Shown here: positions 8,537-16,570 of the stretch, piece after piece
Layout of the letters: every line of letters begins with the position of its first letter
Numbering within the stretch: position 1 is the first letter of the stretch
Source of the DNA: Bacteroidota bacterium
Lineage (GTDB): Bacteria > Bacteroidota > Bacteroidia > Flavobacteriales_D > Crocinitomicaceae
DNA length: 64,000 nt
Direction: 5' to 3'
Assembly: GCA_016192075.1 (NCBI GenBank)
Contig: JACPUU010000002.1
Coordinates: 338,281-402,280 of the forward strand
Translations under genes and position numbers: made by a program
The notes under the pieces: generated by a model
Told to the model about the DNA's origin: nothing
Databases searched by the model: none
What the model saw: only the letters and a program-made list of their open reading frames with translations

Positions 8537-9655
8537 ATGAATTTTTCCTCCGAAGAAATTTATTCTTTGTATGGTCAATATGACTCCTTTGTCACGTTGG
8601 AGTTCAATTTCAATTCGGAAGAATTCGAAAAATTTGGAAGCCGATTGATGGGTGTCTTTCTTTATACTCTTGAAGAAAGAAGGGAATTAGAAAAAGTTAT
8701 AAATCAAAAAGAAGTCCCTAGGACTGATGTTAAAATAAAATTTACTCCTTCAGACCTTGAAAGATTTACCCCCGAGAATATAGAAGAACTGGACAAATAT
8801 GGGATCCAGGCCAGTAGTTTAAGTGCTGTTTCCTCACTCAATTTGCCGCGAAAAAACAGATTTATAGAAAAAGGAACGAAAGAAATTCCCAATCAAATAA
8901 TAATTCAACTTCCTCCAATCAATGGTTGGCAAGAGCTAAATAGAATGCGCCTTGGGCAATTGAATTCCATTTATCAGTCCGAAAAACCGTTCACTCCTTA
9001 TCAAGAAATTGAATATTGGGGCTTACACAGTCATTTCGGAATCAAAATGAACAAAACCGACATTAAAAGATTTAGCAATGGCCAAGACAGTTTTATTAAA
9101 AAAGTCAGATTGCTAGAGTTGGAGTGCAAGTACCACGAATTAACCATAACGGAAGAACAAATAAATGAATTTGTTGATCTGACATTAGCGAAGATTCTTT
9201 ATAAAAACGCTGTTATAGACAAGGAGATTCAAATGTCAGGAGATAACGTAAAGAAAGTCATGGCCACCTACAAGGAGAAAATTGATGATCTGAGGAAATG
9301 TTGTTCTTCATTTGAAGAAGATGTAATTAGATACGGCGATCGGCCAATTTATCTTACCTACGAAAGATTCGTGCATATTTACGCTCGGCACGTTTCGGAA
9401 ACACAGATCGGCGAAAGATTTTCTGCTGGCAAAACAGTATTCCAGTACAAATTTGACGACATCAGATACTTATTAAAAATGGTCGTTGATTGTGTAAGCG
9501 ATGAGATTCAAGAACATTTCAGATCTAGCACTGACCAACCGTTTAGGAGAATGGGAAAAAGAGCTGTTTACGTTGATGGACACTATTACAGACTAGTAAT
9601 TGAACCAACTGGCAGTATCCTTGACTTTCACCCGTTTAACATCGCTGAGGGGTAG
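8537..9655 (+). CDS. Cassette protein with possible C-terminal RNase-like domain
   Basis: At 372 residues this is one of the largest cassette products. The N-terminal two thirds are charged and helical with no signal peptide. The last 100 residues contain YERFVHIYARHV, a Phe/Gly-containing middle (IGERFSAGKTVFQYKF), a helix and two closing strands (RAVYVDGHYYRLVI, SILDFHPF). That order (H-x-x-x-R/K-H followed by a beta sheet) recalls BECR-fold nucleases such as EndoU/ColE5-like toxin domains, but I cannot confirm it. An alternative is a plain hypothetical. No immunity gene is obvious; the next cassette encodes a membrane protein. Confidence 0.6.
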   Translation: MNFSSEEIYSLYGQYDSFVTLEFNFNSEEFEKFGSRLMGVFLYTLEERRELEKVINQKEVPRTDVKIKFTPSDLERFTPENIEELDKYGIQASSLSAVSSLNLPRKNRFIEKGTKEIPNQIIIQLPPINGWQELNRMRLGQLNSIYQSEKPFTPYQEIEYWGLHSHFGIKMNKTDIKRFSNGQDSFIKKVRLLELECKYHELTITEEQINEFVDLTLAKILYKNAVIDKEIQMSGDNVKKVMATYKEKIDDLRKCCSSFEEDVIRYGDRPIYLTYERFVHIYARHVSETQIGERFSAGKTVFQYKFDDIRYLLKMVVDCVSDEIQEHFRSSTDQPFRRMGKRAVYVDGHYYRLVIEPTGSILDFHPFNIAEG

Positions 9656-9664
9656 AATTACTAG

Positions 9665-9794
9665 CGCTAACAGCACCTACCCGCAAGCAGGTTCTTTAGA
9701 GCATTTAATCAAATAAATCACTACATTTAAATTGCGGTGCTTCGTAGCCAGACCATTGAATAACCTGCCTGTGGGTAGCCGCCAAACGTTAGCG
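9665..9794 (+). other. attC-like site G (130 bp)
   Basis: Boxes CGCTAAC (9665-9671) and GTTAGCG (9788-9794). Arms CTACCCGCAAGCAGG and CCTGCCTGTGGGTAG pair. Nearly identical to site H at 13036. Confidence 0.85.
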
Positions 9795-9802
9795 GTAATT
9801 CC

Positions 9803-10357
9803 ATGAGAGTCGAAAGAGTCGAAGAAATAAAATTTCATACGGATAATGGCTGGTTCAAAAACTATGAAAATTTTGAATCAATGCCCGAGCAGGTCAAAGT
9901 AAGAGGTTATATATACATTTGGATTATCATTATTTCATTAATATTGTTCGGGTATGCCGTATATTTCACTCAATTAATTTCAAGGGAGACCTCTTTTCAA
10001 CTCGCTCCGTTTTTAATCTCGCTTGTCACTTTTGGCATTATAATAAAAATGGCACGGGACAAAATTATTGCTCGAACAGAAATTACTCTTTTTCGTGATC
10101 GGATCATTGTAAATGGACAAGCATTTAATTGGTCTGAGGTGGAGAACATGCACATAATTTACTACTCAAACAGCATAAACTCAGATATGCCACCGAGCAT
10201 TAGTATTAAACTAAAATCTGGGCGCCCAATTACCTTTGTGTTTGCAGACTTATCAACGACACCAGGTTATAGCGGTGACCTGCCAAGAATTCTATACATG
10301 TTTTGGAAACGAGGTGTAAAAGAAACCGAGGAGAAAACCAGCATGCGCAATGGCTAA
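9803..10357 (+). CDS. Two-TM membrane protein with PH-like domain
   Basis: A 184-residue protein with two adjacent membrane segments (about residues 35-57 and 66-84) and a C-terminal part of alternating strands (ITLFRDRIIVNGQAFNWSEV, ISIKLKSGRPITFVF) that looks like a bacterial PH-type beta domain facing the cytoplasm. The start is 8 nt after the site G box. Function unknown. There is no attC between this gene and the small gene at 10442, so both may share one cassette. Confidence 0.65.
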   Translation: MRVERVEEIKFHTDNGWFKNYENFESMPEQVKVRGYIYIWIIIISLILFGYAVYFTQLISRETSFQLAPFLISLVTFGIIIKMARDKIIARTEITLFRDRIIVNGQAFNWSEVENMHIIYYSNSINSDMPPSISIKLKSGRPITFVFADLSTTPGYSGDLPRILYMFWKRGVKETEEKTSMRNG

Positions 10358-10441
10358 AAATAAATTTCCTAACTTTAACCTAAGCAGTATTTCGGTATAA
10401 ATAATTACTTGACTATAATAAATGCTCATTAAGGATAGAAC

Positions 10442-10648
10442 ATGAAAGGTATCATAACAATTGTAACTTGTATCGCAGCCGTCTTAATTTACGAACTAAT
10501 CGTAATTTATATTTTTAATTGGACTGGAACTTATAGAACAATTGGAGCTGGCTTGATCGGAATTGTTGGGGTTTCTATTGGACGACTTATCGAAAAAAAA
10601 ATAGGTCAATCGGAAAATTCTACAAAAAACAAATCACAAAACGACTAG
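10442..10648 (+). CDS. Small membrane protein
   Basis: A 68-residue protein with two hydrophobic segments (IITIVTCIAAVLIYELIVIY and TIGAGLIGIVGVSIGRLI) and a charged, Lys/Asn-rich tail. It follows the PH-like gene by 84 nt without an attC between them. Not recognised; could be a companion of the upstream gene. Confidence 0.55.
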   Translation: MKGIITIVTCIAAVLIYELIVIYIFNWTGTYRTIGAGLIGIVGVSIGRLIEKKIGQSENSTKNKSQND

Positions 10649-10693
10649 TCTTTTATCGCTGCTGGACCAGCCAAAATATCCGTAAAAGACTAC

Positions 10694-10823
10694 CGCTATC
10701 AGCGCCTTACCGCAAGCAGGTTTTTAGTGTTTCATAGTCAATAATATTTGTATCTTTAAAGTTTTGTACTCCGTAGTAGGTTTTGTGAATTCCCTGCCTT
10801 CGCCAAGCCCCAAACCATTAACA
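10694..10823 (+). other. Degenerate attC-like site (130 bp)
   Basis: Aligns with sites G and H: left CGCCTTACCGCAAGCAGG, right CCCTGCCTTCGCCAAGCC. Both boxes have decayed (CGCTATC instead of CGCTAAC; ATTAACA instead of GTTAACA), so it may no longer recombine. Confidence 0.65.
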
Positions 10824-10864
10824 ATAACTACAACGAAACCCGGATAAGCAAATAAAAGACAAAA

Positions 10865-12352
10865 ATGAAAAGACAAATAGTTTTATTCTTTCTCGCATTT
10901 TTAAATAGTACAACGTTTGGACAAGTAGCGAAAACTTCTGAATTATATAACGTAATCAAGGAAAAAGACAGTCTTCTTTTTAATCTTGGGTTCAATACCT
11001 GCGACATCAGCCAATTTGAGAACCTTATAAGCGATAGCTTTGATTTTTATCACGACCAGGCTGGATTTTCAAATTCAAAGGAAGAATTTATTTCAGGAAT
11101 TAAAAATGGACTTTGCCAGTTAGCCTATAAGCCAAAAAGAGTTTTAGCCGAAAACACAATGGAAGTTTATCCATTAGAAAAAAACGGTGTTTTGTACGGA
11201 GCAATTCAAAACGGAACGCATAATTTTTATGCCATTGTCGATGACCAACCTGAATATCTGACAAGCACTGCAAAATTTACACATGTCTGGATTATTGAAA
11301 ATGGCAATTGGAAATTAGCAAAAGGGTTGAGTTATGATCATCAGGATTTTGAAAAGCCATTTGATGAAAACCTTTTGTTTATTGATAAAACGGAGACAGA
11401 AAGATGGCTGAAACAAAAACAAATTCCAGCACTGGGTATAGGTTTTATAAAGAATGGAGAGATTGAGCAAATCAGTGTCTTTGGAGAATTGGAAGTAAAC
11501 AGGCCCGCACCCCTAAACACGCTATGGAATGTAGCCTCATTGACAAAACCAATTACAGCATTGGTTGCCTTAAAATTAATAAATGCGGGCAAATGGGACT
11601 TAGACGAACCCCTTTATAATTACTACATTGACCCCGATATAGCCAGCGACACCAATACGCAAAAATTAACAACACGAATCGTCTTAAGTCATCAGACAGG
11701 CCTTCCAAATTGGAGAGGTGATCAGGCAGATGGAAAGCTTTCGTTTGAGTTCGAACCCGGAACAAACTATCAATATTCAGGTGAAGGGTATGAATATTTG
11801 CGGAAAGCGCTGGAAAAAAAGTTTAATAAGTCATTGGAACAATTGGCAAGTGAACTACTGTTCAAGCCCCTTAAAATGAATGACACAAGGTTTGTATGGG
11901 ACCATAAAATGGATAGTACCCGGTTTGCAAAATGGCATAATGAAAAAGGAGAACTTTATACAACCCAAAAAAACGCAATTGCCAACGCAGCAGACAATTT
12001 GCTGACAACAGTCGGAGATTATTCCAGGTTTTTGGCTCATATCCTGAATGGTGCAGGCTTGTCGAAACAATTGTACAATGAAATGATAGCTGAACAAGTT
12101 AGAATAAACAACTACAAATATTTTGGTTTGGGTTGGTGGATTGATGAAAATATAAACCCGGACAAAGATTTTGCACTTGTACACGGTGGTGATGATATTG
12201 GAGTTCATGCAATAGTATTTATTGTTCCAAAGTCGAAACAAGCTCTTTTAATTTTTACAAACTCTGACAATGGAACAAGTGCTTTCTCAGATATACTTGT
12301 GAAGTTTTTAGGAAAAGACGGAGAGGGAATATTAAATGTAGAAATGCAATAA
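10865..12352 (+). CDS. Class C beta-lactamase family serine hydrolase with N-terminal NTF2-like domain
   Basis: A 495-residue exported protein (signal MKRQIVLFFLAFLNSTTFG). Residues 25-165 look like a SnoaL/DUF4440-type NTF2 domain (IENGNWKLAKGLSYDHQ at its end). Residues 175-490 are a beta-lactamase/DD-peptidase-like domain: SLTK with Ser225 and Lys228, YSGEG near Tyr304, and HGG at 440-442. Such proteins are penicillin-binding-type esterases or D-aminopeptidases; resistance to beta-lactams is not implied. It is the largest gene of the array and is bounded by a degenerate attC and by leader element copy 2. Family is clear, substrate unknown. Confidence 0.85.
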   Translation: MKRQIVLFFLAFLNSTTFGQVAKTSELYNVIKEKDSLLFNLGFNTCDISQFENLISDSFDFYHDQAGFSNSKEEFISGIKNGLCQLAYKPKRVLAENTMEVYPLEKNGVLYGAIQNGTHNFYAIVDDQPEYLTSTAKFTHVWIIENGNWKLAKGLSYDHQDFEKPFDENLLFIDKTETERWLKQKQIPALGIGFIKNGEIEQISVFGELEVNRPAPLNTLWNVASLTKPITALVALKLINAGKWDLDEPLYNYYIDPDIASDTNTQKLTTRIVLSHQTGLPNWRGDQADGKLSFEFEPGTNYQYSGEGYEYLRKALEKKFNKSLEQLASELLFKPLKMNDTRFVWDHKMDSTRFAKWHNEKGELYTTQKNAIANAADNLLTTVGDYSRFLAHILNGAGLSKQLYNEMIAEQVRINNYKYFGLGWWIDENINPDKDFALVHGGDDIGVHAIVFIVPKSKQALLIFTNSDNGTSAFSDILVKFLGKDGEGILNVEMQ

Positions 12353-12377
12353 AAAAACTGTTTATGGCACCTACAGG

Positions 12378-12627
12378 CTGCGCAGGATTTGTTGTCCTGC
12401 GCTAATGCACGCTAAAGGAGACTTCATCGTTATCAGGATTGTCGCCTGATGTAAATCACGGGGTGTACAGTAGTTTGTGATTAGAATAAGAAGCGCACTG
12501 AAGATAAGAAGTCCTTTGGATGATCTATAATTTTTCTGTAGATTTGATAGGGCTGCAAAAAAGTAGTGTTATACATCAAGTTTGGTTGTATGGGAGGGTA
12601 AAAGGTGAGGATATATACTAGTTATGA
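12378..12627 (+). repeat. Multi-hairpin leader element, copy 2
   Basis: Starts with a hairpin GCGCAGGA/TCCTGCGC (12380-12402), then a second ATCAGG/CCTGAT hairpin, GTAAATCACGGGG, a GATGATCT block, a third hairpin ATACATCAAG/TTGGTTGTAT and the terminal block GATATATACTAGTTATGA with box 12621-12627. The stretch just before it (GGCACCTACAGG) resembles the left arm of an attC, so the element may have inserted in or replaced one. The next gene starts 16 nt after the box. Confidence 0.6.
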
Positions 12628-12642
12628 GCAATTATAGTAAAA

Positions 12643-13026
12643 ATGATTTATCCTGAAGGGCACGATTACTTTCCACTCGAAATTCCAGTACATGAGCCCC
12701 TAGATTGGGACATGAAAAAAATACTCCAAGTGCATGAATACTTTAGAAGAAACTTGGACACCATCATTCCAAATTTGCCAAAAGACTCAGATTATAAATT
12801 GCTTTCATTTACAGGTCTAGGTGGAGGGAAGTATCCAATAATTGGAATCTTTCCGCGGACGGGTAAGTTCAAGACGGATCCTAAACACTCCGATTTTTTC
12901 AACTATTTTGATGCCGCAGAAAATTATATTGCGCAAGTAGGGTTAGAAAGTTTATTGGAAAGATCGAAAGACCTACCAACACCAAAATGGTCGGACCTGG
13001 AAAATGGAATGATGTACCCAGACTAA
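12643..13026 (+). CDS. Cassette protein of unknown function
   Basis: A 127-residue soluble protein heading the module after leader copy 2. It has a Gly-rich loop (GLGGGKYPIIGIF) after a helical N-terminal half and a C-terminal Glu/Leu helix. No signal peptide. Not recognised. It ends 10 nt before attC site H. Confidence 0.6.
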   Translation: MIYPEGHDYFPLEIPVHEPLDWDMKKILQVHEYFRRNLDTIIPNLPKDSDYKLLSFTGLGGGKYPIIGIFPRTGKFKTDPKHSDFFNYFDAAENYIAQVGLESLLERSKDLPTPKWSDLENGMMYPD

Positions 13027-13035
13027 AATAACAGC

Positions 13036-13165
13036 TCATAACAACACCTACCCACAAGCAGGTTCTTTAGAGCAATTAATCAAATAAATCACTACATTTA
13101 AATTGCGGTGCTTCGTAACCAGGTCAGTGAATAACTTGCCTGCGGGTAGCTGCGGAACGTTATAA
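13036..13165 (+). other. attC-like site H (130 bp)
   Basis: Boxes TCATAAC (13036-13042) and GTTATAA (13159-13165). Arms CTACCCACAAGCAGG and TTGCCTGCGGGTAG pair. The loop (TTAATCAAATAAATCACTAC and following) is nearly identical to site G, 3.4 kb away. Confidence 0.85.
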
Positions 13166-13182
13166 GTAATTAAAAAGATATC

Positions 13183-13614
13183 ATGAGGCATTCAAAACAG
13201 AACAACTATTTTTTCGCATTGGGCTTAATTTGCTTAATTTCATTGTTTTCGTGCCGTAAAAAAGACGAACGCTATGAAGGGTATTACGTCGGAGAAGAAA
13301 GATATGCCTATATTGATTCCGGCGCAACTACACCGAGCATTGACTCTACCTACGTACAGGAAATTGATATTACCTATGAGAAAGCGATCAGTTCCAAAAA
13401 AAAGATATACACGTTTCTGAGGGTATTTAATAACCCCTATAGTCAAATATCTCAGCTAAGCCAAAAGTCATTTGAGAATCATGAATACCTGAGTCCGCTG
13501 GGTGGTTATGTGCGATTTTCCGGAGACAGTATGTATATGGCTTTTTCGAATTGGACAGATGCTGAAGAGGTTTGGGATATCGAAACCTGGGAATTCAAAG
13601 GGAAAAGGAATTAG
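13183..13614 (+). CDS. Small lipoprotein, cassette-borne
   Basis: A 143-residue protein with a lipoprotein signal (LICLISLFSC, Cys24) followed by RKKDERYEGYYVGEERYAY. The mature part is beta-rich and Tyr-rich, similar in style to small lipocalin-like lipoproteins. Function unknown. The start is 17 nt after site H. No attC was recognised between this gene and the broken gene that follows. Confidence 0.65.
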   Translation: MRHSKQNNYFFALGLICLISLFSCRKKDERYEGYYVGEERYAYIDSGATTPSIDSTYVQEIDITYEKAISSKKKIYTFLRVFNNPYSQISQLSQKSFENHEYLSPLGGYVRFSGDSMYMAFSNWTDAEEVWDIETWEFKGKRN

Positions 13615-13684
13615 ACGAACCTCTACCAGTCATTGTATCTCCGGATTAGCGGAAATTGTTAAACGCGTTAGAATAGCTATTCGT

Positions 13685-14029
13685 ATGGAAGAAATTATAG
13701 CAGCAGCAATAGGAATCATTGGTGTCATTGTTGGCGGACTGATTACCTATTTTATGCAAAAGGCCTAGTTCAGGAATGAAATGATCAGAGTGCGGGAAGA
13801 AAATAAAACCGAGTTCCAGGCAGAACAAACGGCCTTGCATTTTTTGAGTCATAAAAACTATACCGATCGCTCTTTTGAAACCTTAAAAAAACACCTGGGA
13901 GGTTTTGAAGACGACGAACTTCGAAAAATCCTGGTGCGCGCGGGCGCAATCCGGACCTATCGGGAAGATCAGAGTGAATGGTGGAGGCTGCTCAGCCGGA
14001 TGGATGAGTATATTGCAAAGAAAAAATAG
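13685..14029 (+). pseudogene. TM-anchored small protein interrupted by an in-frame TAG
   Basis: One continuous frame from the ATG at 13685 encodes a membrane anchor (MEEIIAAAIGIIGVIVGGLI, then TYFMQKA), meets TAG at 13766-13768, and continues in the same frame with FRNEMIRVREENKTEF and a conserved-looking domain (RSFETLKKHLGGFEDDELRK, WWRLLSRMDEYIAKKK) to the TAA at 14027. The whole would be a 114-residue protein if TAG were sense. I remember uncharacterised bacterial proteins with this TM-plus-'GGFEDDELRKILVRAGA' layout. Possible readings are a nonsense mutation, two separate small proteins (27 and 82 residues, restart at 13781), readthrough, or a base error. Confidence 0.7.
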
Positions 14030-14132
14030 TACGTTTAACACGCCGCAGCGAACTAAAAATCCGGTTCTGCAAATGGATGTGAACTATGGAGCCATGGTAA
14101 ATAGAAAGCTCTGAATTTCAATTGCTGGAAAC

Positions 14133-14167
14133 AAAAAATCCCACCGGTTTTCAACCGGCAGGATTTT
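14133..14167. terminator. Bidirectional rho-independent terminator
   Basis: Hairpin AAATCC(CA)CCGGTT/AACCGG(CA)GGATTT with A-run on one side and T-run on the other, between convergent genes ending at 14029 and 14203. Confidence 0.8.
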
Positions 14168-14202
14168 ATAAAAGTTCTAAAAAATAGTCGTGTGAGAACG
14201 GG

Positions 14203-14733
14203 TTATTTTTTTTCCATTTCTATGGTAATGTAGGAGTGCATTACGTCGTAAGGGGTTGTTGACCAGCCTGAGTTATTCACCCGTTCCAGGCTCATTTTTG
14301 TATCATCGTGGCTTACGATATCATAAAATTCCTGCTCTGATGTTCCACCTGCAGGAGGATCGTTTTCCAGCGTCAATACATATTCACCGGTAGTTTTTCC
14401 GGTATTAAAATCCACGTCTTCAGAAACAAAATAAGTAAAATTAACGGTGGTATCCGTTGTCGTAAAAGTTCCTTTGCCTTCCTGAGATGCGTTGTCAACT
14501 TTTTCAAAAACAAAGGTGCTTCCGGTATAGCTTCCGCTCGAAACAGTCAAAGAATCTTCATAGCTGCTTGTTGATGTGTTATAGGTCCCCATTGAGTAGA
14601 AGGCATAGCTTGAAGTTGTAACGTTCCATGTACCTTCACCTTTCCAAAGTGATTTTGTAATTTTTTTCTCTTTTGAACACGCAGATGCAATCGCCAGAAC
14701 GGCCACCATCAAAACTAACGTAGATTTTTTCAT
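14203..14733 (-). CDS. Lipocalin-like lipoprotein
   Basis: A 176-residue lipoprotein (MKKSTLVLMVAVLAIASACS, lipobox ASAC) with a Thr/Ser/Tyr-rich beta-strand body: W-x-G-E-G-T-W-N-V, then repeated short strands and a final SYITIEMEKK. This is the usual look of Bacteroidota lipocalin-type lipoproteins. It runs against the cassette direction, has its own terminator, and no attC is adjacent on either side; its base composition looks closer to the chromosome. It may be a resident gene that lies between two cassette modules. Function unknown. Confidence 0.7.
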   Translation of the reverse strand: MKKSTLVLMVAVLAIASACSKEKKITKSLWKGEGTWNVTTSSYAFYSMGTYNTSTSSYEDSLTVSSGSYTGSTFVFEKVDNASQEGKGTFTTTDTTVNFTYFVSEDVDFNTGKTTGEYVLTLENDPPAGGTSEQEFYDIVSHDDTKMSLERVNNSGWSTTPYDVMHSYITIEMEKK

Positions 14734-14914
14734 TTTTCTGTTTTTTTAATTTAATACTAATAATAGGTTGGACAAAGGTTAAAAAATGCGTGTCCGGATA
14801 GTACCCCCAAAAGGGGGATTTACACGAAATTCGACACTACCGGCAATTTTGGCGGGTTGGTGTGGGGAAGTATGATTATCTTGCGCGGAAATGCTACTGA
14901 AGGCTAGGCACTAT

Positions 14915-15227
14915 GCTGCGCTGGACATTCGTCCTGCGCCAAAGAATAACACCGGGCACTTGTAGTGCCCTAACGTAAATGACCGGTAGTGATTGGAATT
15001 TACCATCTGACGTAAAATGCATGCTGCGCAGGACATTCGTCCTGCGCCACAGAAGAACAAAGGGCACTTGCAGTGCCTAACGTAAATGACCGGCAGCGAT
15101 TGGGATTCAAAATTCCCCTGGATAATCGATAGAAAATTTAGTAGCTTTAACAAACTTCAAAAGTTAGGTTATCCGCACAATACGGAAAGATAACCTGAAG
15201 AAAAGTGGTGGTATAAACAAGTTAGCG
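14915..15227 (+). repeat. Multi-hairpin leader element, copy 3, with a duplicated 108-bp hairpin unit
   Basis: Two successive copies, 108 bp apart (14918 and 15026), of hairpin 1 (GCGCAGGAC/GTCCTGCGC) and hairpin 2 (GGGCACT/AGTGCCC), each followed by a GTAAATGACCGG block. Then come CCCCTGGATAATC, a third hairpin GGTTATC/GATAACC (15168-15195) and the terminal GGTATAAACAAGTTAGCG with box 15221-15227. The next gene starts 25 nt later. The first copy of hairpin 1 has one mismatch. Confidence 0.65.
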
Positions 15228-15251
15228 GTCATTTTAATACAACCTTGTAAC

Positions 15252-15458
15252 ATGAGTAAATATAATACCTTGTGGGAGTTTATTAAGAAAAATGGTAAGC
15301 AATCATTTATATTATCCTTTGATGAAATTAAGCGTATTGCAGGAATTGCAATAGACCACTCCTTTTTGAATTATAAAAAGGAGTTGCTTCAATATGGTTA
15401 CAGGGTGGAAAAAATTTCCTTAAAAGATAAAACAGTCCTTTTTCAAAGGATTAAATGA
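15252..15458 (+). CDS. Small conserved protein of unknown function
   Basis: A 68-residue basic protein: MSKYNTLWEFIKKNGKQSF, then LSFDEIKRIAGIAIDHSFLN and a short strand-rich end (YRVEKISLKDKTVLFQRIK). The pattern LWexi...sf.lsFdeIe.i.g..idhSFl..k resembles a widespread family of 65-90-residue hypothetical proteins (the DUF7662-like group), possibly nucleic-acid or metal binding. It is the first gene after leader copy 3. The family link is from memory. Confidence 0.7.
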   Translation: MSKYNTLWEFIKKNGKQSFILSFDEIKRIAGIAIDHSFLNYKKELLQYGYRVEKISLKDKTVLFQRIK

Positions 15459-15533
15459 CAACTAACAAAACCGGGAAAGGACAAACTTAAAGAACGTGTA
15501 CTTGACCTTTTAGAAATTAAACCCGTGCTGCAT

Positions 15534-15759
15534 GCTGCGCAGGATATTCGTCCTGCGCCAAATAAGAACACCGGGCACTTGTAGTGCCCTTACGTAAATG
15601 ACCGGTAACGATTGGAATTTACCATCTGATGTAAAATTTCTGAACCGCATAATAGCTTGTGGTAATAACAAAAGGTATTCAACAGGTAAGGAGTCCCGTG
15701 GATAATTAATACATTTAATCAAATTAGCGCTACTACTTTTATGCCCGAAAACATTAGCG
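15534..15759 (+). repeat. Chimeric element: leader hairpins fused to an attC right half
   Basis: Begins as the leader unit (hairpin 1 at 15537-15558, hairpin 2 GGGCACT/AGTGCCC, GTAAATGACCGG, then CCCGTGGATAATT) but ends as the right arm of the 193-bp attC class (ACATTTAATCAAATTAGCGC, TACTACTTTTATGC) with box ATTAGCG at 15753-15759. The next gene starts 16 nt later. Confidence 0.55.
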
Positions 15760-15775
15760 GTAATAGCTGTGAGAC

Positions 15776-16306
15776 ATGAAAAAGGAATCAATTCTGCAGG
15801 ACATTTCGACTGCGACAACCAAATTGCTTGAAATGGCAAGAAATTCGTGTTGGAATAAAATCTCGGAAAATTGTTTATATATAATTTCTGAAGACAGGAA
15901 TTCGCAACTGAAATTTGCTGAACAATTCCAACTAAAAATTGCTGAGAACAAGTTGAAAGTACCAAAAACACTCACCAATATCAGGCTGGAATTAGAAGGA
16001 TTGTATGACAATTTTTACGACGTCAATCTTTATGTTTACAGAGCTAAAAAGGACGTGACCATTGTTGACATCTGCTACTATTCACGAATTTCGTTGGAGT
16101 CAGAATATAGAAAAAAAGTTGAATCTAACTTACCAATGCTTCATTGCAAAGTAGCTACTCCAATATATTGCGGGAGGTTCGACCCAGACAATAAGCGGGA
16201 AGGAAAGTTTGATATTCATTGGCAATTTGGTACTTTAAATCATAAGTGGAGACTTTTTTGGTACCGAAGGAAAATGAAGAAACCGCTAAAGCCTATCAGA
16301 ACTTAA
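15776..16306 (+). CDS. Cassette protein of unknown function
   Basis: A 176-residue protein, no signal peptide, with an N-terminal helical half (SILQDISTATTKLLEMARN) and a C-terminal half of strands with several Cys/His residues (IVDICYYSRISLESEY, MLHCKVATPIYCGRFD, FDIHWQFGTLNHKWRLFWY). The tail is very basic (YRRKMKKPLKPIRT). Not recognised. It is the last rightward gene; after it come a truncated leader repeat and the point where the array reverses. Confidence 0.6.
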   Translation: MKKESILQDISTATTKLLEMARNSCWNKISENCLYIISEDRNSQLKFAEQFQLKIAENKLKVPKTLTNIRLELEGLYDNFYDVNLYVYRAKKDVTIVDICYYSRISLESEYRKKVESNLPMLHCKVATPIYCGRFDPDNKREGKFDIHWQFGTLNHKWRLFWYRRKMKKPLKPIRT

Positions 16307-16312
16307 GCTATA

Positions 16313-16430
16313 GCCGCAGGCAGTAACTGCCTGCATCCTGCGCCAAAGAAGAACACCGGGCACTTGTATTGCCCTAACGTAAATGACCGGTAACGATTCG
16401 GATTCAAAAATCCCCTGGATGATTTGCACC
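16313..16430 (+). repeat. Leader hairpin unit, 5'-altered copy
   Basis: A GCAGGCAGTAACTGCCTGC palindrome replaces most of hairpin 1 (only ATCCTGCGCC of its right arm is left), followed by hairpin 2 (GGGCACT/TTGCCC), CGTAAATGACCGGTAACGAT and CCCCTGGATGATT. No terminal GTTA block follows; the sequence instead leads to the array reversal at about 16.43-16.57 kb. Confidence 0.6.
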
Positions 16431-16570
16431 TAATAACACATAGGCCCTTATGGAAATACTTTGTAAATATCTTTTCTGTGAATGATTCTTGCGAAAATGA
16501 CTTTATGGTTTTCATAGAAAAAACCACTCTATAATCACAACAATTGATATCTATTATTTAAACGAATTGT

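Noticed and set aside
10865..12352. Antibiotic-resistance beta-lactamase
   Set aside because: The motifs fit class C-like serine hydrolases in general; large size and the NTF2-like domain argue for an esterase or peptidase.
13502..13768. 88-codon frame ending at 13768
   Set aside because: Its first part is out of frame with and overlaps the lipoprotein at 13183; only the last 28 codons (from 13685) belong to a real gene.
14915..15120. Ordinary REP/BIME repeat with no further meaning
   Set aside because: The same hairpin unit is physically part of a leader that precedes cassettes, so I treat it as part of that element, though a REP origin is still possible.
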